Assembly (NCBI GenBank): GCA_032622095.1
Contig: CP136063.1
Location: 66,601,897 to 66,665,896 of the forward strand
Direction: 5' to 3'
Source: Siphonodentalium dalli
Lineage: Eukaryota; Mollusca; Scaphopoda; Gadilida; Siphonodentaliidae
Length of the DNA: 64,000 bases
In this document: positions 48,120 through 57,775 of the stretch, in pieces
Position numbering within the stretch: position 1 is the stretch's first letter
Layout: the number at the start of each line of letters is the position of its first letter
Notes under the pieces: model-generated
The model's database searches: none
What the model saw: the letters and a program-made list of their open reading frames with translations, nothing else
What the model was told of the DNA's origin: nothing
Program-made: the position numbers and the translations under genes

Positions 48120-48511
48120 CCCTTTACCCAACAAAACGGCCAAAACCGGCCAAATAAAGCTTCAACAGCCTAAAATATCTTCGGTCTGTCTCAATAGAAC
48201 CATACAAATATGGATATCATTGGAACCGGCTCCTTGACCACATTGTGATAGTTACAGTTATTCCCTGTGCCAATGCATTCTCTTATATATGCGAGTCGAC
48301 CATAGGTCGCCTCGCATATATAAGAGAATGCATTGGCCTAAAAAAAATCTTTTTTTAACACTTTTTACCATTTTTTCTTACATTCTTTAACAATTTTATA
48401 ATTTTAAATGTGTTAAGCCAATGCATTCTCTTATATATGCGAGGCGACCTATGGTCGACTCGCATATATAAGAGAATGCATTGGCACAGGGCCCTTCTGT
48501 TGGGTAAAGGG
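48120..48511. mobile_element. TTAA type I hairpin element, intact 392 bp
   Basis: TTAA (48116-48119), then CCCTTTACCCAACA ... TGTTGGGTAAAGGG, then TTAT (one mutated base). Two 69-bp hairpins in opposite orientation (about 48270-48338 and 48418-48486) flank a T-rich spacer. The roughly 150 bp before the first hairpin (AAACGGCCAAAACCGGCC segment) has no right-hand counterpart. It serves as the uninterrupted reference for 26269-29484. Confidence 0.88.
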
Positions 48512-48522
48512 TTATCCCCGAG

Positions 48523-48627
48523 AGCTTTCTGATGAATGGCAACAAGCCATATTTCCGACTAAATCCTGAAAAGTTACCCATAATTCTGCTGTGGTTAAAG
48601 GAGTCGATTAATTATGGCATTACTGTA
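48523..48627 (-). mobile_element. half of a palindromic CAGTAATG MITE (right arm)
   Basis: Runs from GAGAGCTTTCTGATGAATGG to ATGGCATTACTG-TA. It is the half starting at the palindrome centre. It lies about 100 bp upstream of the RING exon. Confidence 0.7.
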
Positions 48628-48726
48628 TATGAACATTTCCTAAGGGAACTATTCGTCAATGAGTATTTAGCAAAGAAAGGGTACATTTAGCAGCTTTGGC
48701 TCAGATTTTATCTTTTAATATTTCAG

Positions 48727-49868
48727 CATCCAGCTGATTGAGTATGAAGTATACCAGAGCCGACTTGAAAATGGCCAATGCAGCTTGTGTCAAAAATACT
48801 TCAATGACACAAGTAATCTTCCCAAGAGACTAGCGTGTTTTCACGTTTTCTGCCGCAAGTGCTTAGTGGCATGTATGCAAAGTGGGAATAACGCAGTTAT
48901 ATGTGCTATCAGACTGTGTGAGAAGCTTACGGACACCGACTCTGTGGATAGTTTACCAACAGATAACTTCAAATTATCTCACGGCCAGATGAAAATGGTT
49001 CAATGTAGCCCGGGCGATGTCAAATGTGCTGGATGTACAAATGGAATAGCTGAATTTGCATGCTCCGACTGTCCTAATTTTCTCTGTAATGACTGTTTGA
49101 ACAGGCACAAAGCTGATGTATCAGGTAGAATGCATTCCACCCATTGCTTAACCTCTCTCAGTCCTGATGATCTGAAGAGCTTGTTTTACCCGCAGCTTAA
49201 ATGTTCCAAGCCAAAGCATGACCACTATCCAAAAAATATGTTCTGCACAGATGATGGCTGTAAAATGCTAATGTGTTTACAGTGCGCTTCCACTGATCAC
49301 TTGAAGAAAGGGCATGATGTTCAGGAAGATACAGAAGCTTTCTCGCCTTACAAAACATCAATAGATGACAAGCATGCTAAACTAAAAGACGAGAACACAG
49401 AAATCCAGCATGCTTTGAGTGTTGTTGAGGCTGAGGGCGTAGCTATAGATGATAGACAGAAAGAAGTTGAACGAGAAATTAGCGACATATTCACATCATA
49501 TCAAGAACTTCTCTCAAAGCAGAAGAATAAAATGATAGAAGACGTTAGATTGTTGTCTGCTATTAAGAAGAGTACCCTTGATCAGCAAATGAGAGAACTC
49601 GCTGAGCGGAACATGAACGTAACAACTCATCTTGAATATGCTTCATCAGTTATGAATTGTCCAGACCATTCCTTGGCACTCAGTGTATCTCAAGAACTGA
49701 TACAGAAAATGAACGATTTGCTCAAAATGTATGTCATGAAAGATCCCAAATCCAAAGCCGAGTTCAATTTTGAGACAACAAACAATCACACTAATTTCAT
49801 GTTCTTCATAGAAAACCTCGGGAATTTAAGAAGCATAGACACAGACTATGAAAGACAACAGATAGCAG
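48727..49868 (+). CDS. TRIM-like RING/B-box/coiled-coil protein, main exon
   Basis: TRIM-family proteins are typically E3 ubiquitin ligases whose RING recruits an E2, with B-boxes and a coiled coil for assembly. The exon is bounded by acceptor ATATTTCAG and donor CAG/GTGAGA and stays open for 380 codons. In the proposed protein the RING is C39-C42-C58-H60-C63-C66-C80-C85; the last pair is spaced by four residues where two is usual, so zinc site 2 may be altered. B-box 1 spans about 121-160 (CAGC, CSDC, CNDC, H157, H160). B-box 2 spans about 180-217 (C180, H185 or H187, C194, C199, C204, C207, H212, H217). A charged helical coiled-coil region follows to about 330. There is no in-frame ATG before the RING, so a 5' exon is required. 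Residues 330-401 have no recognised fold. Confidence 0.85.
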
Positions 49869-51600
49869 GTGAGATTACCTTACTCATATTTAATCCTTTC
49901 TATACGGAATGGATTCTCCCACTCAGTTATAAAAGACTACATGGAACACTCTATTATTCATTTAGAGGGATGTACATGTAATAAAAGCAGATGACAGACT
50001 GAAAACAGATAGTTCAAACACAGAAAAAGTCCTTTTAATTGGAGGGAAATGTTCAGATCCATAATAAGTTCAACAAACCTAAAAAATATAAAAAAGTTCA
50101 GCATATAGTTTTTTATCTTAAAATGTACTGGTAGGAGTCAAGCGTCAAGTTTTAAAATATCAAGAGTTCGTGATATGCATCTTTAAAATCAGCTTAATCC
50201 ATACAATAGACAGCATTATCCATGTCACACAAAAGCTCTCAGTGCTTTCTGATGAATGGCAACAAGCCATATTTCCTGTGGTTAAGGAGTCGATTATTCA
50301 GGGCATTACTGAATATTATGTGAAGTTGGTACGATAAAATGATAAACAATGTTCAAAAATATGACAAGACTGTAAAGTTGATATTCCCTGGAAAACAGAA
50401 AGAGAAAATATAAACTATACGTATAATTATTTCTACATTTGTTCATCCTCCCTTCAAATTAACTATTATATTGGCAGAGTTTGATTTATATAGTTATGAA
50501 ATGGCGAGAAATTAACTTTATATGAGCAAAATTTTATACAGTAAGAATTTGGGGTGGGGGGGGGGAGATACCCAGGCCTGAGTATCTTCCCCCCACCCAG
50601 TGGCTACATATGACAAAAATTAAACGTATGATTTTATTGCTTAATTTGCTTTATATAGTCATGAAATGGCGAGAAATTAACTTTATATGAGCAAAATTTG
50701 ATTAGAGTAAGAATTTGGGGTGGGGGGGGGGAGATACCCAGGCCTGAGTATCTCCCCCCCCCCCCCCTCCCACCCAGCACCTACAAATGACAAAAATTAA
50801 ATGTATGATTTTATTGCTTAATTTGCTTTATATAGTCATGAAATGGCTAGAAATTAACTTTATATGAGCAAAATTTGGTTAGAGTAAGAATTTGGGGTGG
50901 GGGGGGGGGAGATACCCAGGCCTGAGTATCTTCCCCCCTCCCACCCAGCACCTACATATGACAAAAATTAAACGTATGATTTTATTGCTTAATTTGCTTT
51001 ATATAGTTATGAAATGGCGAGATAAACTTATATATATATTTTTTAATTATGCTGCTGGGTGAGGGGGGGGGGGGGGGGGGGGGGGGGGATACTCAGGCCT
51101 CTCCCCCACACCAAATTCCTACTCTATCAACTTTTTGTCATAAAAAGTTAATTTCTGACCATATCATGACTATTTAAAGCAATAAAATCATATGTTTAAT
51201 TTTTGTCATATGTAGGTGCTGGGTGGGGGGGGAAGATACTCAGGCCTGGGTATTTCCCCCCCCCCCCACCCCAAATTCTTACTCTATCAAATTTTGCTCA
51301 TATAAAGTTAATTTCTCGCCATTTCATGACTATATAAAGCAAATTAAACGATAGAATCATAAGGTAATATTTTGACATATTTATGCTATTATTGGGTTAA
51401 GTTAAACTTCAAAATAACCAAAAAAAATATATATATTTAATAGTTTTCTCGGCATTTCTTACCATAATAATATAAAATAAGTGAGGGAAAAAAAATGTAC
51501 GAGTGGGGGGAAGATACCCAGGGTGGGGGGGAGATACCCCGGGGTATGTTCCCCCCGGGGGGAGATATCGTGTTACACCGGTACCCCAAATCTCGCATCC
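49869..51600. repeat. intron with G-run hairpin array, direct then inverted
   Basis: Bases 50236-50310 are a decayed half palindromic MITE. From about 50480, three direct units of 164-178 bp each contain GAAATTAACTTTATATGAGC, a run of 9-12 G, then GAGATACCCAGGCCTGAGTATC and a C-run that folds back on the G-run. From about 51040 the same unit recurs in inverted orientation. G-runs reach about 27 bases near 51063. Confidence 0.8.
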
Positions 51601-51682
51601 ATAAGAAATTATGGGAACAACTTGTGCATCAAACAGATCAAATTGATTTTTAATTGAAAGGCAGTGTAATCTTGCGTTAGTG

Positions 51683-54480
51683 TCAGATTATCGAATACAT
51701 GGCCTTAGTGGCTTTGTCAGCAAGGCCTTTTTTTGCTTCAGAGTATGAACCAGACTTGGTATGTGTAATTCCAAGATAGTTAAATTTTTTTACAACATCA
51801 ATTGGATTGCCATTGTAGAAAAAAATTCTGTTTTTTGGGAGGCTTCGTTTGGATATAAGCATGATTTTAGTCTTTGTTGCATTAACTGTCAGTTTCCACG
51901 TTTTGCAGTAATTATGAAAAATATTCAATGTGTTTTGTAATTTTGCGGGGGTTTCAGCCATGAGAACGGTGTCATCTGCATATAGAACTATGAACAGTTT
52001 CATATTCAGATGATTTTTAGCGTCATTGGATAGTTTCGGTAAACCGATAGCTCCCGAGGACTCTAAGTAGTCTTTTAGGTCATTTAGATATAATGTAAAA
52101 AGTATAGGTGAGAGATTCACTCCTTGACGGACACCAGATAAGCACGGGAAGTAGTTTGATTGTATTTTCCCCAATTGCACTCTGGACTTAATATTTAGGT
52201 ACATACTGCGTATAACTTTGTAAATTTTGCCTTTTATATTATTTAGCAATAGTTTGTGCCATAACCCTTGTCTCCATACTTTGTCAAATGCTTTCTCAAA
52301 ATCTATGAATGCACAGTATAGTAGTTTGGGTCAGCATATAGAGAACAAATATATTATCAACAGTGGAATATTTTTTTCTAAAGCCTGATTGATTTTCATT
52401 TATAATTTCTTGTTCTTCTAGGTATGTATTAATTCTGTTTGTCAAGATTTTTGTAAATAATTTTCCAAGACAACTTAGTAAGGTAATTGGCCTATCATTT
52501 TTGGGATCGCTAGTGTCGCCTTTGTTTTTAAATAAGGGTATAATAGTGCCTATTCCCCATGAGTCAGGAACACAACCAGAGTCTAGGACTAGATTAAAAA
52601 GTTTACAGTATATATCTAATAGCGCACCAGTTGAGGCTTTTATATATTCGTTCAAAATTCCATCAGTTCCGGGGGATTTGTTGTTACTGAGGTTTGAGAC
52701 TGCAGTGGTTATTTCCTCGCATGTAATTGGTCTATTTATGTGATCATTTCCTTCGTAATTTGTGTCCTTAATTTTTAAATTAGGGTTATCTTCATATGAT
52801 GTACATGTAGCATTCATTTCTCGAAAATGGTTCTCCAATTCACTTATTTTTAGCTTATTACATGTTACTCTGCTTTTCTTGTTCAGAGTACTCCAAAATA
52901 GTTTTGCATTACCTTTTTTAAAAGTTTATTCATTTCACGCGATACCTTTTCCCTGTGTACTTTCATCGCATTGTCCAATACGAGTTTATATTTTTTACAT
53001 TCCTCGCGCATTACATTTTTAGAGTAATCATTTTGTCTTAATTTATTATTTCTTTGTGATTTTCTGTATTCCTTTCTGGCCAGTTTACATGCCAAATTAA
53101 ACCAGGGCTTAATTACCACGTGTATTTATCTTTTTTTATTTAGTTTACATACTGGCCGGGACTCCGAAAGTTTTATTCGCCGAATTATTTATAGCTCCTG
53201 TTATTTTTGATACTATGCTATTTATTTCATTAATACTTACAACGTCAGTTTCATATTTATCAATAGTCTGTTTTATGACGTTAATTTCTTCGTCATCAAG
53301 ATTATATTTAAATTCACTTAATTTAGTTGTATCCCATCTGGGTCTAGCTGCCCCTGCATTAGATTCATGTGTACTTTTTGTCTGCACGTGCTGATTTATT
53401 ACTATTTCGGTTGTTAATGGCTTGTGAACATCTGAGAAAAGTTTATTTAGTTCCCCTACTACGGTGAAGTTATTTAATATAAATAGCATTGCAAGAGAAC
53501 TTATGGTATAATCAATTGTTGAGGCATCGCCACAAGTAAGTTTTCCTATCATGGAATCATTTCCCATATGGCCATTTATAATAATCATGTCATTTTGTTG
53601 ACAAAGGGAAATCAGTTTGCGACCATAGCTATTTACTGTTTTATCAGTGTTAAATCTTTGTTTGGTGAGGCCAGCTTTTTCAATTTCTGATTCGACATTT
53701 TGGTTATCATACAGGTAGCTGTCAAAATCTGCATGTTTGTTCTTGGTGAATTGGATGTAGTCTAAATTCTCTGCTGTACGTGCATTAAAATCCCCGGTAA
53801 TAAGTATAGTCTCACTTCTTTGTCTCATATTCAGGATTTCTGCAGTTACTTCATCAAACGCGGTGTCTGATGTGTATTTGGAACCATCTGGTGGGATGTA
53901 TAAAGCACCTATGATAATAGCATCTCTCTGATTATTCAGTTTTAGTTCTACCCAGTGAATAAAAGTACACTTTGTATTTATGATGCTTAATTGCTGATGA
54001 TTCTAATCTATCACTAATACCTCCAGATTTCACCCGCGAAAGTTTCATTCTGTTTTTCATATATAATTTGAATCCCTGTAAAGTTATTTGGTCGCAATTA
54101 TCTGTTTTGGTTTCTGACAGACAGAGAATGTCATGATTGTTGCAAAGTTCTTGGAATTCTGGGTAATTTACTCTTGCTCTCAGTCCACAAACATTGAGAG
54201 AAAGTATACTGAACTTTGTTTTGAGATTTAAGCTTTCTGATGCTTTGCCATTTTTATTAGGATTTAGAAGGTTGGGTGTGTCTGTAGCGACACTACACTT
54301 CACATTACGTGTATTCGGATATAGTAAAATTCGATCACGTATTTCATTATACTCTATGTCGTCTCTGTTTTTATTTGCTACTTTAAGACTGGAGTTGGCA
54401 TTTCCGTGTACTGGTAGTACGGAGTCATGTATATTCGAAGCATGAAAAATACGTGAAATTGACATATCTGTAAACCTCAC
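51683..54480 (-). pseudogene. decayed LINE: endonuclease and reverse transcriptase
   Basis: Antisense to the TRIM-like gene. In order along the minus strand: an APE-type endonuclease start (54480-53932, LSLNVCGL and LSETKTD motifs), its remainder (53828-53145, GDFNARTAE, TIDYTIS and SDVHKPL motifs), a linker with KPWFNLA (53119-52883), then reverse transcriptase (52838-52296, NKSPGTDGI, GTIIPLFKNK and NQSGFRK motifs; then DFEKAFDKVW just upstream of 52249 in another phase, and LSGVRQG, YADD at 51982-51971). Endonuclease and reverse transcriptase together place it among Jockey/CR1-type non-LTR elements; the clade is not resolved. It has at least three frame breaks and stops after the YADD region without the usual 3' part, so it is dead. 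Confidence 0.9.
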
Positions 54481-54628
54481 ATTTCATCCCGTGAGTTTCG
54501 TTTACATAACAATGGTTTTAACACTGTAAATTTCATTATTGGAGAAATATCAATAATGAATATAAGAACAAAGTTTATATATTTCTTCATGCTCTCCTTA
54601 GTGGTGATGTCTTTACAGACTTTTATAG

Positions 54629-54858
54629 TTTTTGCACATTTACCCTCTGTGAATGATTTGAGTCCCTTTAGTAGAGTTGTTCACCTAGAGCATCTATTTA
54701 TGTCTAATACTCTGCCCCAAATCGTAGAGGATGAAGATATTCGAGAGAAGAAGTTTTCAAACGAAGGAAGTTCTCTGCCACCTGATCCTGTATCTCCAAA
54801 GAGTCCGTTGCTGGTGGCGATGCCAGGTCTAGCTGGAATATCGGACGACCAACTCAAA
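54629..54858 (+). CDS. candidate third exon of the TRIM-like gene
   Basis: Acceptor GACTTTTATAG and donor AAA/GTAAGA bound an open stretch whose phase matches the phase-1 donor at 49868. It encodes about 76 residues, among them FAHLPSVNDLSPFSR, IVEDEDIREKKF and LPPDPVSPKSPLL, then GISDDQLK: an acidic, Pro/Ser-rich, probably disordered linker. No PRY/SPRY, NHL or filamin domain is present. An alternative acceptor ten bases upstream (TTTACAG at 54618) gives the wrong phase. The exon ends on a codon boundary. Confidence 0.55.
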
Positions 54859-54909
54859 GTAAGAAACTATTGCTTGCATAAGTGTTCATATTGGTATTTT
54901 TCTTCATAG

Positions 54910-56044
54910 GGATTCTCCATACTATAACATGGTTGCCGCAGCACCTTAGATTCAAGGAATGGCCTTGAATTTAACGACTGGACGTTCAAGGCCTGGAAAA
55001 CCTTGAATCCATGATAAGAGGGGCACTTCAAGGGACTGTAATTTAATTACGCACTTATTTTTTTCGGGTTTACAGTAATGCTCCGTGACTATGATCACAA
55101 TTTTTAATAAACATGCAAAGTATTGAAAGATATCATTGGTCATCTTTTCGGCATTGGCGGGTTATGCTGTATGCTCTGCCAATCAAAGTAATCTATCCAC
55201 AGATTCTGTTTGCAAAGGTGTACGTGTCTTGTTTTTCAAAAGCAAAAATCCCAATGTCTTCTTACATATATTTTGATCATAATTATCAAGTCGGAAGAAT
55301 AATGAAATCATACCGTAATGGGGAAATTTCAGGAGTTATGGCTATGTATTATCAGACAGGTATTCTGCAAAATGCACAGTTTACTCAAAGTTCAAACTCC
55401 AAGTTTTATTTTCAACCAGTGTCTCAAAAATGGGAAAGGTGGTATTTAACTCTCATATGAATTTTTATGAAATCAGACTAACATATTACCATAAGAACAG
55501 CCCAACAAAATTGAAATATAACACTTAAGGACCAAAAACTCACATAATGATGTTGTCAGTCTGAACCATATGTGTGGGTAAACTAAAGCCAGTGTAGGAA
55601 ATGCCAAATCGACACTTTAGTACATGGCATACCATGATTTCTGTCGATGTTCTAATGATGCACATCAATGTTTGGTCCTGGCATAGCTTTGAATTTGACC
55701 CATCCTTGAGAGAATGATCCCAGGAATGGCAGACTGAGAAACAATGCTGGGTGGGATTCTTTTTCAAATGTAGGGAAATTAAAGATGGATTATCTCTTTA
55801 AATAATTTTTTTTAGATAGTTTCCGGAGTATGACATAATACGTTTGAGTTGCAAATCCCTGCCCGGAAACGATTCTATCAATTATTATTGATTTTATTTT
55901 GATATTATTTTATAATAATGTTCTAAATTATATACCTAAGAAATCATCTTTTTTGGACATGTGGTCACAGCAACCTTTTATTTCCAACTTTCATTGTCAG
56001 TTTACTGAATTAGTGCCATTCATCTTGATTGTTTTTCTTTCCAG
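54910..56044. other. intron, no further exon recognised
   Basis: A 115-residue frame at 55113-55460 has no bounding splice sites in a compatible phase and no domain. A self-complementary CCTTGAATTT/CAAGG segment lies at 54950-55030. Otherwise unmatched. Confidence 0.4.
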
Positions 56045-56078
56045 TTGAGGAAAAGTAAGATATCAAGGCACGAAGAAG
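56045..56078 (+). CDS. candidate 34-bp micro-exon of the TRIM-like gene
   Basis: A strong pyrimidine-rich acceptor (TTTTTCTTTCCAG) and strong donor (GAAG/GTAAGT) enclose 34 bases. In phase 0 from the preceding exon they read LRKSKISRHEE plus one base, a basic then acidic segment continuing GISDDQLK. The small size makes the call depend on the splice signals and phase agreement. Confidence 0.5.
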
Positions 56079-56341
56079 GTAAGTATTAGCTTGGAATTTA
56101 TGTAATGTTTTTTACTGTCAATAATTGCTGACAAAATTTATTTCTAATATTACACCAGTTGACACGAAAAATATGCATTGAGCAGCATTACCATGACTAC
56201 TTAACCAGGTTCTCATGAGGTCTGGAATGGCCTGCAATCAGAACGTGTGTTATTCAATGCCTTCAGATACTGAAATTTCAAACCATTATGTCTTGAAATC
56301 CCTAAATTTGCTGTGATGATTTCTGTTTATAACTATTTCAG

Positions 56342-56367
56342 AATCAAGTGAAACTGGGATGAATTAA
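56342..56367 (+). CDS. candidate last coding exon of the TRIM-like gene
   Basis: Acceptor ATAACTATTTCAG is followed by two bases completing a Glu codon, then SSETGMN and a TAA at 56365-56367. With all proposed exons the coding length is 1494 bases, exactly 498 codons including the stop. If the protein truly ends here it lacks any C-terminal TRIM substrate domain. An alternative is that splicing skips this exon to a downstream one I cannot identify among the repeats. Confidence 0.4.
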
Positions 56368-56478
56368 TTGAATTGTTATTAAAAGAATGTGTTCTGCTAA
56401 CACAGTCCATTGAATACATTTATATCCCTCACAATTCTACAGAATGGTCCGAAATTGATAAATGCACACATTATTTGC

Positions 56479-56517
56479 TCAATGTTTGAGCTATTGCCAT
56501 GGGTTGCTATCCCTCGT

Positions 56518-56561
<44 letters not shown>

Positions 56562-57300
56562 ATGTGTGTGTGTGTGTGTGGAGATGTCTGTCAACAATTT
56601 CCAATTGCAATGGCTACAGGTCGTACCTTTGGTCAGAACATTATGAAATTTGTCATGACTGTTGACATTGACATGTAGATGAGAACGAGTTTTTTGGCAA
56701 AAAACATGGCTATCGGTGGCCATCTTGGATTTCAAAATTCAATCCTTTAGCACAGACTACAGGCCATACTGTTTGTCTGATCATCATGAAATTTGTCATG
56801 GATGTTAATAGTGATATGTAGATGGGAACTAGTCATTTTGGGGTTGCATGACTAAATCCTTTGGCATGGGATACAGGTCGTACCGTTGGTCGGATCATGA
56901 TGAAATTTGTTATGGATGTTAACATTGACACGTAAATGGGGAGGGGACGAGTCAATTTGGGGTCAGTCGGTCATCTTGGATTTTACTCTTTGCACGACTA
57001 AATTCTTTGGGACGGGCCACAAGATCATTATGAAATTTGTCCTGATTGTTGATATTGACATGTAGATGGGAACGAGTCATTTTGGGGTCATTCTGCAAAA
57101 AACATGGCCACCAGTGACCATCTTTAATTTAAAATTTTAATCCATTAGCACGGGCACAGGCCAGATTGTTCAGTTTGGATCTTCGATGTAACCTCTAGAA
57201 GGGAGCCATAAAAGTTTTATGAATTTTGTTGAAAAATATGGCTGCCTGCAACCATCTTAGATTTCAAATTTGAATCTATCGGCACACCCTGCAGCTCACA
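56479..57300 (+). repeat. array element fragment with (GT)n tract
   Basis: TTTGAGCTATTGCCATGGG, a long GT run (56521-56580) and about four units of the 150-165-bp array repeat seen at 45159-47393, more diverged here. Confidence 0.75.
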
Positions 57301-57306
57301 TTTATA

Positions 57307-57775
57307 AGCTCAACTTACTTTGTAAGTTTGAGCTATTGCCATGGGTTGGCGCCCGTCGTCCGTGTGTGAGTCTGTGTGTCTGTATGTCCGTCAACAATTT
57401 CCTTTGGAGCGGGCTACAGGTCGTACCTTTGGTCTGATCTTTATGAAATTTGTTGTGAATGTTGACATTGACATGTAGATGGGAACGAGTCATTTTGGGG
57501 TCATTTGGCCAAAAGACATGGCCACTGGTGGCCATCTTGGATTTAAAAATTAAATCCATTGGCGCAGGCTGCAGGTCGTAGTTTGGTCGATCTTCATGAA
57601 ATTTGTCATGGATGTCAACAATGACATGTAGATGGGAACAAGTCATTTTGGGGTCATTCGGCCAAAAATCTTGGATTTTACTCTTTGCATGATTAAACCC
57701 TTTGGCACAGGCTACAGGTACGTCACCTTTGGTCAGATTGTTATGGCTGTTGACATTGACATGTAGATTTGTGTG
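57307..57775 (+). mobile_element. array element, left part before a 2-kb insertion
   Basis: Opens AGCTCAACTTACTTTG, has two to three array units and stops at GACATGTAGAT. The expected continuation (GAGTCATTTTGGGG) is found at 59811, so an intervening 2 kb may be an insertion into this element, which would then end at about 60647 (AAGTTGAGCT). Confidence 0.6.

Noticed and set aside
55113-55460. 115-residue frame as an extra exon of the TRIM-like gene
   Set aside because: No acceptor and donor pair in a phase compatible with the flanking exons, while skipping it keeps the whole model in frame.
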